Notes: a model not told the origin generated them from the sequence alone. A stretch of 64,000 nt of DNA from Paraburkholderia bannensis (GCF_014200455.1 NZ_JACHBW010000013.1:124001-188000); one strand, 5' to 3'; counted from the first letter of the stretch, positions 1 to 9,134 are shown. Program-made: numbers and translations.

Positions 1-190
1 CTATTCGTGGAGACGCATTGCGATTTTCTCGATTGATCGCTTCGAGCGGCTATCAGTGTCGCGCAGCATGAACACGATGCGCAGAGACGTTTTTCGTATC
101 AAGCGCCGAGTGATTGCAGGCGATGTTGTTCGGATTCCGTATCAAGTAATCGGCCAATGGCAATACACAGGATCGGGACGGAAAAACGTC

Positions 191-220
191 TTGACTAATA
201 CAGTGTGTGGAATATTGTAT
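191..220 (+). promoter_or_regulatory. Predicted promoter of the oxalate operon
   Basis: A TTGACT -35 box (191-196) is followed after 16 bases by TATTGT (213-218), with an overlapping alternative GTATAT. It lies about 65 bases upstream of the oxc start. The remainder of 1-282 shows no convincing gene. Confidence 0.4.
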
Positions 221-282
221 ATCACGGATCGCAGGCAAGCCACGCGGCGACCCGTATAACGCCCCGCCAAAGAGGAGACGTC

Positions 283-2028
283 ATGGCAGAAGCAGGCATC
301 AACGACGCGCGCAACGATTCGGCGCAGGACGGACAGGCGACGACGGACGGCTTTCATCTCGTCATCGACGCGCTCAAGCTCAACGATATCGACACGATTT
401 TCGGCCTGGTTGGTATTCCGATTACCGACCTCGCACGCCTCGCACAGGCAGAGGGTATGCGCTTCATCGGCTTTCGCCATGAGCAGAATGCGGGCAACGC
501 GGCTGCCGTGGCCGGTTATATGACGAAGAAGCCCGGCATCTGCCTGACGGTTTCCGCACCGGGTTTCCTCAACGGTCTCACCGCGCTTGCGAATGCCACT
601 ACCAACTGCTTCCCGATGATCCTCATCAGCGGTTCGAGCGAGCGTGAAATCGTCGATCTGCAGCAGGGCGACTACGAGGAAATGGATCAACTGAACGCCG
701 CCAGGCCCTATGCAAAGGCCGCGTATCGCGTGTTGCATGCGGAGGATATTGGCATCGGCGTGGCGCGCGCGATTCGCGCCGCGCTTTCGGGCCGGCCCGG
801 TGGTGTGTATCTCGACCTGCCGGCCAAACTGCTCGCGCAGACCATCGACGCCGCAAAGGGGCGCGATTCGCTCGTCAAGGTGGTGGATGCCGCCCCGCGA
901 CAGATACCGGCGCCCGAGGCGGTTCAACGCGCGCTCGATGTGATAAGGAATGCGAAGCGGCCGTTGATTCTGCTCGGCAAGGGCGCAGCCTATGCACAGG
1001 CCGACGCGCAGATTCGCGAACTGGTCGAAAAGAGCGGCATTCCGTACCTGCCGATGTCGATGGCCAAAGGCCTGTTGCCGGATACGCACGCGCAATCGGC
1101 TTCGGCGGCGCGTTCGTACGTGCTGGCGGAGGCGGACGCGGTCGTATTGATCGGCGCGCGTCTGAACTGGCTGCTCGCGCATGGGAAGGGCAAGACCTGG
1201 GGCGCGCCCACGCCCAAACGCTTCGTGCAGATCGATATCGCACCCACGGAAATCGACAGCAATGTGGCGATCGAAGCTCCGCTGATCGGCGATATCGGCT
1301 CCTGTGTGGAAGCGCTGGTCGCGGCCATCGGTAGCGGCTTCCCGCAGCCGTCTGCCGCATGGCTCGATGCGATCGCGCAGCGCAAGAACGCGAACCTCGC
1401 GAAGATGGCGGCGACGCTCGACCGGAATCCGTCGCCCATGAACTTCCACAGTGCACTGCGTGCGATTCGCGATGTGCTCAAGACGCGTCCGGACATCAAC
1501 GTGGTGAACGAAGGCGCGAATACGCTCGATTACGCCCGCAGCATCATCGACATGGCCCAGCCGCGCAAGCGCTTCGATTCCGGGACGTGGGGAATCATGG
1601 GCATCGGCATGGGCTTCGCGATCGGCGCGGCGGTGACGAGCGGCACGCAGGTGGTGGCGATCGAAGGCGATAGCGCGTTTGGCTTCAGCGGTATGGAGCT
1701 GGAAACCATCTGCCGCTACAACTTGCCGGTCTGCACGATCGTCTTCAACAACAACGGCGTTTATCGCGGCACGGACGTGAATCCGGGCGGCGGCGCCGAT
1801 GTCGCGCCCACCGTGTTCGTGAAGGGCGCGCGCTACGACAGGATGATCGAGGCCTTCGGCGGCGTGGGTCATCACGCAACCACACCCGAAGAATTGACGC
1901 AGGCGTTGCTCGAAGCCATCGCTTGCGGCAAGCCCACGCTCATCAATGCGGTGATCGACGAGACCGCTGGCACGGAAAGCGGGCGTCTCACGAATCTGAA
2001 TCCGCAAAGCGCGGCCATGAAGAAATAA
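283..2028 (+). CDS. oxc: Oxalyl-CoA decarboxylase
   Basis: Thiamine-diphosphate enzyme converting oxalyl-CoA to formyl-CoA and CO2 in the cytoplasm. The 581-residue product has the usual three-domain ThDP fold: an N-terminal PYR domain with the conserved glutamate in RHEQNA (E67), a central domain, and a C-terminal ThDP/Mg motif starting GDS at 462-464 and ending NNN at 489-491. Length fits the family (about 565-580). The start at 283 is preceded by AGGAGACGTC; an upstream in-frame extension lacks a ribosome site. It is the first gene of an oxalate operon, 60 bases before frc, its obligate metabolic partner. The acetolactate-synthase-like paralogue alternative is unlikely because frc is adjacent. 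Confidence 0.96.
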   Translation: MAEAGINDARNDSAQDGQATTDGFHLVIDALKLNDIDTIFGLVGIPITDLARLAQAEGMRFIGFRHEQNAGNAAAVAGYMTKKPGICLTVSAPGFLNGLTALANATTNCFPMILISGSSEREIVDLQQGDYEEMDQLNAARPYAKAAYRVLHAEDIGIGVARAIRAALSGRPGGVYLDLPAKLLAQTIDAAKGRDSLVKVVDAAPRQIPAPEAVQRALDVIRNAKRPLILLGKGAAYAQADAQIRELVEKSGIPYLPMSMAKGLLPDTHAQSASAARSYVLAEADAVVLIGARLNWLLAHGKGKTWGAPTPKRFVQIDIAPTEIDSNVAIEAPLIGDIGSCVEALVAAIGSGFPQPSAAWLDAIAQRKNANLAKMAATLDRNPSPMNFHSALRAIRDVLKTRPDINVVNEGANTLDYARSIIDMAQPRKRFDSGTWGIMGIGMGFAIGAAVTSGTQVVAIEGDSAFGFSGMELETICRYNLPVCTIVFNNNGVYRGTDVNPGGGADVAPTVFVKGARYDRMIEAFGGVGHHATTPEELTQALLEAIACGKPTLINAVIDETAGTESGRLTNLNPQSAAMKK

Positions 2029-2088
2029 ACGTCCACCTGCATTCGATCCGGCATACCCGACACATCAGATATTCCAGGAGATAAGGTC

Positions 2089-3339
2089 ATGAGCAATCCC
2101 CTCGACGGCATCAAGATCATCGACTTCACGCATGTCCAGGCAGGCCCGGCGTGCACGCAATTGCTTGCATGGTTCGGCGCGGACGTCATCAAGGTCGAGC
2201 GGCCCGGCGCTGGCGACGTAACGCGCTCGCAGCTGCGCGATATCCCCGAAGTCGACGCGCTGTATTTTACGATGCTAAACAGCAACAAGCGCTCGCTCAC
2301 ACTCGACACCAAGAAGCCCGAAGGCAAGGAAGTGCTCGAAAAGCTGATTCGCGAGTCGGACGTGATGGTCGAAAATTTTGGTCCCGGCGCACTCGATCGC
2401 ATGGGTTTTGCCTGGGAGCGCATCAACGAACTCAATCCGAAGATGATTGTGGCCTCCGTGAAGGGCTTCAGCGAAGGTCACCACTACGACGATCTCAAGG
2501 TGTACGAGAACGTCGCCCAATGCGCGGGCGGCGCGGCATCGACCACGGGCTTCTGGGACGGTCCGCCCACGGTGAGTGCGGCCGCGCTGGGCGACAGCAA
2601 TACCGGTATGCATCTGGCGATCGGCATTTTGACGGCGCTGATCGGCCGCGATAAAACCGGCAAGGGTCAAAAGGTGGCCGTATCGATGCAGGACAGCGTG
2701 ATCAATCTGTGCCGCGTGAAACTGCGCGACCAGCAGCGTCTGGACCGCATCGGCTATCTTGAGGAGTACCCACAGTATCCGCACGGCAGTTTCAGCGATG
2801 TGGTGCCGCGCGGCGGCAATGCGGGCGGCGGCGGGCAACCGGGCTGGGTGCTCAAATGCAAGGGCTGGGAAACCGATCCGAACGCGTATATTTACTTCAC
2901 CGTGCAGGGGCATGCCTGGGAGCCGATCTGCCACGCACTCGGCAAGCCGGAGTGGATCGACGATCCCGAATACCAGACGGCGCAGGCGCGTCAGCCGCAC
3001 ATCTTTGATATCTTCGCGACCATCGAAGCCTGGCTGGCCGACAAGACCAAATACGAGGCCGTGGATATTCTGCGCAAATTCGATATTCCGTGCGCGCCTG
3101 TGCTGAGCATGAAAGAGATTGCGAGCGATCCTTCGTTGCGGGCTAGCGGCACGATTGTCGAAGTACCCCATAAGGAGCGCGGTTCGTATCTGACCGTGGG
3201 CAGCCCGATCAAGTTCTCGGATCTGCGCCCGGAAATCAAGGGCTCTCCGCTGCTGGGCGAACATACGGACGAAGTGCTGGCCGATCTGGGATACACGGCG
3301 CAGCAGATCGCCGCCTTGCATGAGGTGCGCGCGGTTTGA
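2089..3339 (+). CDS. frc: Formyl-CoA:oxalate CoA-transferase
   Basis: Family III CoA-transferase that moves CoA from formyl-CoA to oxalate, giving formate and the oxalyl-CoA used by Oxc. The product is 416 residues, as expected. The catalytic aspartate is visible as D169 in ALGDSNTGMHL, and the mobile glycine loop GGGGQP lies near residues 246-251. The start has a good AGGAG site 8 bases upstream. With oxc it forms a complete cytoplasmic oxalate-to-formate cycle. Confidence 0.96.
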   Translation: MSNPLDGIKIIDFTHVQAGPACTQLLAWFGADVIKVERPGAGDVTRSQLRDIPEVDALYFTMLNSNKRSLTLDTKKPEGKEVLEKLIRESDVMVENFGPGALDRMGFAWERINELNPKMIVASVKGFSEGHHYDDLKVYENVAQCAGGAASTTGFWDGPPTVSAAALGDSNTGMHLAIGILTALIGRDKTGKGQKVAVSMQDSVINLCRVKLRDQQRLDRIGYLEEYPQYPHGSFSDVVPRGGNAGGGGQPGWVLKCKGWETDPNAYIYFTVQGHAWEPICHALGKPEWIDDPEYQTAQARQPHIFDIFATIEAWLADKTKYEAVDILRKFDIPCAPVLSMKEIASDPSLRASGTIVEVPHKERGSYLTVGSPIKFSDLRPEIKGSPLLGEHTDEVLADLGYTAQQIAALHEVRAV

Positions 3340-3450
3340 GGCTTTTCAGGTAAATGCGTTGTTGAGAAGGAGCGGCGGACGATCTGCCGGCCTGTGGGCT
3401 CGTGCATCGTCGCGCCGCGGCCAGAACCTGTTCCCCACGCGGTCAACGCC

Positions 3451-3885
3451 ATGTCATCCGCTATCGACTTTGCCCAGCTTGCCGACGTCATCGGCGACGC
3501 CATCGTCATTTCCGACGCTGCTGGCGACATCACCTACTGGAATCCCGCCGCGACCCGCATGTTCGGCTACACGCGCGACGAGGCGCTGGGCAAGACGCTC
3601 GATCTGATCATTCCGGAGCGGCTGCGCGGGCGGCACTGGGAGGGCTATCAGAAGACCATGGCGACGGGACAAACGCGCTATGGCAACGATGTATTGCGTG
3701 TGCCTGCCGTTGACAAGAGCGGGCGTGCGCTTTCGATTGCATTTACCGTTGCGCTGCTGCATGACCCGCAAGGCGCGTTGAACGGCATCGTTGCGGTGAT
3801 TCGCGACGAGACTGCGCGCTTCCAGGAAGAGCGTCATCTACGCAAGCGCGTCACCGAACTCGAAGCGCATGCTCAACAGTCCTGA
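3451..3885 (+). CDS. Small single-domain PAS protein
   Basis: A 144-residue protein consisting of one PAS domain (about 6-125; motifs DAIVISDAAGDITYWNPAA and GYTRDEALGKTLDLIIPERL) and a short charged helix ending the chain. No kinase, GGDEF or HTH output is present, so it may sense redox state or a ligand and act through a partner; that is inference. It lies between frc and pntA in the same orientation. No clear ribosome site precedes 3451; an in-frame GTG at 3394 is an alternative start. PAS proteins are rarely expected inside a catabolic operon. Confidence 0.8.
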   Translation: MSSAIDFAQLADVIGDAIVISDAAGDITYWNPAATRMFGYTRDEALGKTLDLIIPERLRGRHWEGYQKTMATGQTRYGNDVLRVPAVDKSGRALSIAFTVALLHDPQGALNGIVAVIRDETARFQEERHLRKRVTELEAHAQQS

Positions 3886-3939
3886 TTGAGCCACGCCATC
3901 GCAGAACACATAGAACATAACGATCAGGAGACAGTCGGC

Positions 3940-5517
3940 ATGGCGATGACCATTGCGATACCGCGCGAAACATTCCAGCACGAGCGGCGCGTGGCCGCCA
4001 CGCCGGAAAGCGTCGCGCAGTTGCTCAAGCTTGGCTACGTGGTGGAAGTGGAGGCCGGGGCGGGCGAGCGCGCTTCCTATGGCGACGACGCATATCGCGC
4101 GGCGGGCGCTTGCATCGTCGAAGACGCGCTCGAACTCTGGAACAGCGCGGATATCGTGCTCAAGGTGCGTCCGCCCTCGATCGACGAAGCGCAGCGCCTG
4201 AAACAAGGCGCGACGTTGATCGGCTTCATCTGGCCGGCGCAGCAGGGTGCATTGCTCGACGCGCTGGCCTTGCGAGGCGCGACGGTGCTTGCGATGGATT
4301 GCGTGCCGCGTATCTCGCGCGCGCAGAAGCTCGATGCGCTGAGTTCCATGGCGAACATGGCGGGCTATCGCGCAGTGGTGGAGGCGGCGCAATATTTCGG
4401 CCGCGTTTTCACGGGGCAGATCACGGCGGCGGGCAAGATGCCGCCCGCGAAGGTGCTCGTGATTGGCGCGGGTGTCGCGGGGCTGGCGGCCATTGGCGCG
4501 GCGCGCGGGCTCGGTGCGATCGTGCGCGCCTTCGATACGCGGCCCGAGGTCGGCCAGCAGATCGAGAGCATGGGCGCGGAGTTTCTCACCGTCGAGGTCG
4601 AAGAAGACGGCGGCGGTGCAGGAGGGTACGCGAAGCAGATGAGCGCGAAGTTCATCGAAGCGGAGATGGCGCTATTCAAGGCCCAGGCGGCTGAAGTCGA
4701 CATCATCGTCACGACCGCTCTGATACCCGGCAAGCCCGCGCCGCGCCTGATCGATGCGCAGACCGTGGCGTGCCTGCGCGCCGGCAGCGTGATCGTCGAT
4801 CTGGCGGCGGAGCAGGGCGGCAATTGCGAGCTGACGCGCGCGGGCGAGGTGGTGCGCGCGCATGGCGTCACAATTGTCGGCTTTACCGATCTACCGAGCC
4901 GGATGGCGAACCAGTCGAGCCAGCTGTATGGGACCAATCTGCGGCATCTCTTGACGGATCTCACGATCAATAAGGATGGCGAACTAAAAATCGATATGGA
5001 CGATGTCGTGCAGCGCGGCACCACTGTCATGCTGAATGGCGAGTTGAGCTGGCCAGCCCCGCCCGTGCAGGCGACGGCCCCTGCTGCTGCGAAACCCGTG
5101 ACGGCTAAACCTGCCGTGCCGCATGCGCCTGCGAGCGATGGGGGACAGCATGCGGCGACAGACGCGCGCCGCCGCGGCGTTGGCGCTCTCATCGCGCTCG
5201 CGCTGATTGCGGCGTCGTTGCTGGCGCTCGGCGCAGTCGCGCCGCCTGCTTTCGTCGCACGTTTCACGGTGTTCGTGCTGGCGGTGTTCGTTGGCTATCA
5301 GGTGGTATGGAACGTCACGCCCGCGCTGCATACGCCGCTCATGAGCGTGACCAACGCGATCAGCGGCATCATCGTAATCGGAGCGTTACTGCATCCCGCG
5401 GGGGGCAATGCACTCGTGAGCGTCCTCGCTGGCGTCGCTCTCGTGGTGGCGACCATCAATATCGCCGGGGGCTTTCTCGTCACCCAGCGCATGCTGAAGA
5501 TGTTCCAACGGACCTGA
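3940..5517 (+). CDS. pntA: NAD(P) transhydrogenase subunit alpha
   Basis: Alpha subunit of the proton-translocating transhydrogenase, which drives hydride transfer from NADH to NADP+ using the proton gradient. The 525-residue product has the AlaDH/PNT N-terminal domain (starts IAIPRETFQHERRVAATPE), an NAD-binding Rossmann domain with GAGVAGLAAIGAARG from residue 176, an Ala/Pro-rich linker, and a C-terminal block of about four membrane helices. This is the undivided E. coli-type arrangement. CAGGAG precedes the start at 3940. It is followed by pntB with 9 bases between. Location in an oxalate operon suggests it turns formate-derived NADH into NADPH for biosynthesis (inference). Confidence 0.95.
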   Translation: MAMTIAIPRETFQHERRVAATPESVAQLLKLGYVVEVEAGAGERASYGDDAYRAAGACIVEDALELWNSADIVLKVRPPSIDEAQRLKQGATLIGFIWPAQQGALLDALALRGATVLAMDCVPRISRAQKLDALSSMANMAGYRAVVEAAQYFGRVFTGQITAAGKMPPAKVLVIGAGVAGLAAIGAARGLGAIVRAFDTRPEVGQQIESMGAEFLTVEVEEDGGGAGGYAKQMSAKFIEAEMALFKAQAAEVDIIVTTALIPGKPAPRLIDAQTVACLRAGSVIVDLAAEQGGNCELTRAGEVVRAHGVTIVGFTDLPSRMANQSSQLYGTNLRHLLTDLTINKDGELKIDMDDVVQRGTTVMLNGELSWPAPPVQATAPAAAKPVTAKPAVPHAPASDGGQHAATDARRRGVGALIALALIAASLLALGAVAPPAFVARFTVFVLAVFVGYQVVWNVTPALHTPLMSVTNAISGIIVIGALLHPAGGNALVSVLAGVALVVATINIAGGFLVTQRMLKMFQRT

Positions 5518-5526
5518 GGAGACGTC

Positions 5527-6921
5527 ATGCTGAACGGAATCGGCAATATGGCGTGGCTGGTTGCAGCGACGCTGTTTATCCTCAGTCTGCGTGGGCTGAG
5601 TCATCCGGCAAGCGCACGGCGAGGCAACGTCTACGGCGTGTGTGGGATGACCATCGCGGTGCTGGCCACGCTGCTGGTCACGCGCGGTGCGGGTCTGGGC
5701 GTCGCTATCGGCGCGGCGCTGGTGGGCGGCGGCATTGGTGCGCTGCTGGCCAAACGCGTGGAGATGACGCAGATGCCGCAACTCGTTGCGGTGCTGCATA
5801 GTTTCGTGGGCCTCGCCGCGACGTTGATTGCTTTCGCCAATGCGCTGTCGCCTGCGTCGGCAGCGATTGGCGTCGAGCGTGCGATTCATGATACCGAGAT
5901 CTTTGTCGGCGCTTTTATCGGCACGATTACGTTCACGGGTTCGATCGTTGCTTTTCTCAAGTTGCAAGGCACGCTCAGCGGCAAGCCGTTCGTGCTGCCG
6001 GCGCGACACGGGATGAATGCGGCGGCGCTCGCATTGTGTGCCGTGCTGGGCTACTTGTTCGTCGGCACCACGCACGGACTGCAGGCGCTTACGGCGCTCT
6101 GCGTCATGTGCGCGATTGCGGCGGTGCTGGGCGTGCATCTGGTGTTGGCGATCGGCGGCGCGGACATGCCGGTGGTTGTTTCGATGCTCAACAGCTATTC
6201 CGGTTGGGCGGCGGCCGCTACTGGCTTCATGCTCGACAACGATCTGCTGGTGACCACGGGCGCGCTGGTCGGTTCGAGCGGCACGATTCTCAGCTACATC
6301 ATGTGCCGGGCGATGAACCGCAGCTTCATTTCGGTGATCCTCGGCGGCTTTGGCGCGGTCACCGCCGCAGCGGGCGCCGTGCCCGAAGGCGAAGTGGTGG
6401 CGACGACGGTGGACGAAGTCGGCACTCTGCTGCGCGACGCCGCCGAAGTCGTGATCGTTCCCGGGTATGGCATGGCGGTTGCGCAGGCCCAGGGCACCAT
6501 CAGCGAAATCACGCGGCGTTTGCGCGCGCAGGGCGTACGGGTGCGCTTCGGCATTCATCCGGTGGCGGGGCGTTTGCCGGGGCACATGAACGTGCTGCTT
6601 GCCGAAGCCAAAGTCCCCTATGACATCGTGCTCGAAATGGACGAGATCAACGAGGACTTCAGGAATACCGATGTCGTGCTCGTGATCGGCGCGAACGATA
6701 TCGTGAACCCAGGTGCGCAGGAGGATGCCGCGAGTCCCATTGCAGGCATGCCGGTGCTCGAAGTGTGGAAGGCGCGTACAGTGGTGGTTTCCAAGCGCAG
6801 CATGGCAACGGGTTATGCGGGTGTGGACAATCCGCTTTTCTATAAGGACAACACACGAATGTTGTTCGGCGACGCGAAGGGCAGCGTCGATGCACTGCTC
6901 AGGCAGCTCGAAACGGCTTGA
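5527..6921 (+). CDS. pntB: NAD(P) transhydrogenase subunit beta
   Basis: Beta subunit of the membrane transhydrogenase: an N-terminal multi-helix proton channel (residues 1 to about 260) and a C-terminal NADP(H)-binding domain with GYGMAVAQAQ, GIHPVAGRLPGHMNVLL and the conserved NPLFYKDNTRMLFGDAK segment. The 464-residue length is typical. Its ribosome site GGAG overlaps the pntA stop codon (TGAGGAGACGTCATG), so the two are translationally coupled; the same AGGAGACGTCATG context precedes oxc. Confidence 0.96.
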   Translation: MLNGIGNMAWLVAATLFILSLRGLSHPASARRGNVYGVCGMTIAVLATLLVTRGAGLGVAIGAALVGGGIGALLAKRVEMTQMPQLVAVLHSFVGLAATLIAFANALSPASAAIGVERAIHDTEIFVGAFIGTITFTGSIVAFLKLQGTLSGKPFVLPARHGMNAAALALCAVLGYLFVGTTHGLQALTALCVMCAIAAVLGVHLVLAIGGADMPVVVSMLNSYSGWAAAATGFMLDNDLLVTTGALVGSSGTILSYIMCRAMNRSFISVILGGFGAVTAAAGAVPEGEVVATTVDEVGTLLRDAAEVVIVPGYGMAVAQAQGTISEITRRLRAQGVRVRFGIHPVAGRLPGHMNVLLAEAKVPYDIVLEMDEINEDFRNTDVVLVIGANDIVNPGAQEDAASPIAGMPVLEVWKARTVVVSKRSMATGYAGVDNPLFYKDNTRMLFGDAKGSVDALLRQLETA

Positions 6922-6988
6922 TGGCGTTACACGTTGCTTCATGCCGATTAAAGACGCCTTGAGCGTCGACGAATGGAGAGAGACAAAC

Positions 6989-8313
6989 GTGTCACACATC
7001 GATCGCATCGACGTCGTCTGTACGGCGCGACGCCATAACCGCTGGGTGCAGCTCGCAGCGGGCATCGCCTGCATGGGGCTGGTCGCCAATCTGCAGTACG
7101 CCTGGACGCTTTTCGTGGTGCCGATGGATGCGCGTCACCATTGGGGGCAAGCCGCGATCCAGCTGGCGTTTTCGCTGTTCATCGTTACCGAGACCTGGCT
7201 CGTACCGGTCGAGGGCTGGCTGGTGGACCGCTTTGGCCCACGTCCCGTGGTGATGGGCGGCGCGTGCTGTGTGGCGCTTGGCTGGCTACTCGACGCGTGG
7301 GCGCCTGTGCTGCCGGTGCTCTACGTGGCCGCTGTGATTTCAGGCATTGGTGCAGGTGCGTATATGGCACGTGCGTGGGCACCGCGCTCAAGTGGTTCCC
7401 CGACCGGCGCGGCCTGGCGGCGGGGATGACGGCAGCGGGCTTCGGCGCGGGCGCGGCGCTCACCGTGATCCCGATCTCGCGCATGATCCAGCATTCGGGC
7501 TACGAAACCGCGTTCGTTTTCTTCGGACTCCTGCAAGGCGCCTGCATTCTGGCGCTGGCGCTCGTGATGGTGCGTCCGAAGCCGCCTGCGCAGGCGACGC
7601 GGGTGAAACGCGTCGTCGCGACGAAGACGGATTACACCACGCAACAGATGGTGCGCGCGCCGTTGTTCTGGGTGATGTATGCGATGTTTGTTTGCGTGGC
7701 GACGGGCGGCATCATCGCCACGGCGCAGATCGGGCCAATCGCGAAGTCCTATGGTTTTGCCGCCATGCCGGTAGCGTTCATGAGCGTTTCGCTGCCGCTG
7801 CTGACGATGACGCTGTCGATCAACAATCTCTGTAATGGCTTTACGCGCCCGCTGTGTGGGCTGATCTCGGATCGCATCGGGCGTGAGAACACGATGTTCA
7901 TCACGTTTCTCGGCGAAGGGCTCGCCTTGCTCGGCCTGCGGTACTTCGGGCACGACCCGTATCTGTTCATATTGTTTTCCGGACTCGTCTTCCTGTTCTA
8001 CGGCGATATCTTTTCGAACTTTCCGGCCACTTGCGCCGATACGTTCGGCGCGCGTTACGCAGCCGGCAATGCGGGTACGCTCTACACCGCGAAGGGAACC
8101 GCTGCGCTGCTCGTACCCGTCGCGACGCTGCTCGCGCTGCATGGCGGCTGGAATAGCGTGTTCGAATTCGCGGCCTGCATCGCCATGATGGCGGGCGTCT
8201 GTGCGAAAGTCGTTTTGCAGCCGATGCGGCGGAAGTGGATTTCTCAGTCGGCTCCGGCTGAGGCGCATCCTGAACCGGCTTTTGCTGCCGCGCCTTTGCG
8301 ATCGGGGGAATAG
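6989..8313 (+). pseudogene. oxlT: OxlT-like oxalate/formate MFS carrier, frameshifted
   Basis: Major facilitator of the oxalate:formate antiporter group, expected to import oxalate in exchange for formate. Reading starts at a GTG (6989) behind GGAGAG, giving VSHIDRIDVVCTARRHNRWV and four or five helices in one frame up to ISGIGAGA. The family sequence then continues one frame over as VYGTCVGTALKWFPDRRG and runs to 8313. The break is at about 7358-7362, where GCGTA stands in place of the expected GCGGTA: one G is missing. Without the break the product would be about 441 residues, normal for the family. Either a recent inactivating mutation or a sequencing/assembly error; the remaining coding sequence is intact, which favours error or a very recent event. 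Last gene of the oxalate operon. Confidence 0.85.
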
Positions 8314-8609
8314 GGGCGTCCATGCCGGCTTGCGGACGACGTAAATCGGATTCGCGAGGGACGGCAGTGTCGATGGGCGACGCAAAGCCGCTTTCGTTCT
8401 GGCCGCGCTCCATCCCTTCGACGGGCAGGCGCGTTGCGATCAACCAGGTCGCCGCATCACCGAAGCCCACAGCAACGATCGCGGCGATGACTACGATTTC
8501 CATCCGGTCTGCGCTTGTTTCGTAGCACTGTATCCTTGAGGATATAACGCTTCGCGGTGCGCGGAGAAGTCGGAGCCGTGTGAAAGAAGGGGATTTGAAG
8601 CAGAAATAA
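8314..8609. other. Intergenic stretch without a convincing gene
   Basis: Between the carrier gene and the first tRNA-Leu cassette. A small dyad TATCCT-TG-AGGATA lies at 8531-8544. A minus-strand reading frame starting at 8503 has one hydrophobic segment but then runs antisense into the carrier gene, so it is not called. Confidence 0.4.
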
Positions 8610-8640
8610 AATAAGCCGGCACAAGGCCGGCTTATTTTTG
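8610..8640 (-). terminator. Intrinsic terminator of tRNA-Leu copy 1
   Basis: An 11-bp perfect stem (AATAAGCCGGC / GCCGGCTTATT) with a 5-base loop and U-rich flanks on both strands, immediately downstream of the minus-strand tRNA-Leu. Confidence 0.8.
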
Positions 8641-8645
8641 AATCT

Positions 8646-8732
8646 TGGTGCCCAAGAGAGGACTCGAACCTCCACAGTGTTGCCACCGCCAGGACCTGAA
8701 CCTGGTGCGTCTACCAATTCCGCCACCTGGGC
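8646..8732 (-). tRNA. tRNA-Leu(CAG), copy 1
   Basis: An 87-base class II tRNA with encoded CCA. The acceptor arm GCCCAGG pairs with the 3' end, the anticodon stem-loop CCAGG-TTCAGGT-CCTGG gives anticodon CAG, and a long variable arm and GTTCGAGTC T arm are visible. An identical copy lies about 400 bases to the right. Confidence 0.97.
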
Positions 8733-8918
8733 AAGGTGTCGCTTACTACTTGTTGCTGCGCTGTGTCGTGCAGCAGAGAACGAAATTCTAGCGCATCTGC
8801 AGGGCCTGTCAATAGCCTTTTTCAAAAAATCTTCACATCGCGCAAGAACTGGGTTTCGCCGCGTTCGATCGTGAGAGAGAAGGACTCAATGCGCGCCCAA
8901 AAATGCGGCGACAAAAAC

Positions 8919-8956
8919 AAAGGCCTGGCAAAGCATCGATGCTTTGCCAGGCCTTT
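8919..8956. repeat. 38-bp perfect palindrome between the tRNA-Leu copies
   Basis: Arms AAAGGCCTGGCAAAGCATC and its exact reverse complement meet without a loop. On the minus strand it is followed by TTTGTTTTTG, so it could act as an intrinsic terminator. There is no gene between it and the upstream tRNA-Leu terminator that it would serve. Confidence 0.85.
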
Positions 8957-9009
8957 GCCGTCTTCACCTCGTTGCGAGCGAAACAGCACGCTGAACGAAG
9001 CGCAGAAAT

Positions 9010-9042
9010 GAAATAAGCCGGCATAAAGCCGGCTTATTTTTA
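9010..9042 (-). terminator. Intrinsic terminator of tRNA-Leu copy 2
   Basis: Stem AATAAGCCGGC / GCCGGCTTATT with loop ATAAA, followed by T-rich sequence; same structure as the terminator of copy 1, with loop substitutions. Confidence 0.8.
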
Positions 9043-9047
9043 AATCT

Positions 9048-9134
9048 TGGTGCCCAAGAGAGGACTCGAACCTCCACAGTGTTGCCACCGCCAGGACCTG
9101 AACCTGGTGCGTCTACCAATTCCGCCACCTGGGC
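9048..9134 (-). tRNA. tRNA-Leu(CAG), copy 2
   Basis: Identical in sequence to the tRNA at 8646-8732: 87 bases, anticodon CAG, CCA encoded, long variable arm. With copy 1 it doubles the gene dose of the tRNA reading CUG, the leucine codon that dominates these GC-rich genes. Confidence 0.97.

Larger units (their letters stand above)
8600..8812. repeat. Direct repeat, tRNA-Leu cassette copy 1
   Basis: About 213 bp comprising the terminator, the tRNA and its upstream region; near-identical to 9002-9213 with a few substitutions, mostly in the flanks. The tRNA itself is unchanged between copies. Confidence 0.9.

Noticed and set aside
142..2007. Long minus-strand frame opposite oxc
   Set aside because: Antisense shadow of a GC-rich gene; His/Arg-rich composition and no homologue-like motifs.
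7967..8503. Minus-strand frame of 178 codons starting MEIVVIAAIVAVGFGDAATW
   Set aside because: Only the first 20-30 residues look protein-like. No ribosome site is seen, and most of it runs antisense to the carrier gene with Arg/Ser-rich shadow composition.
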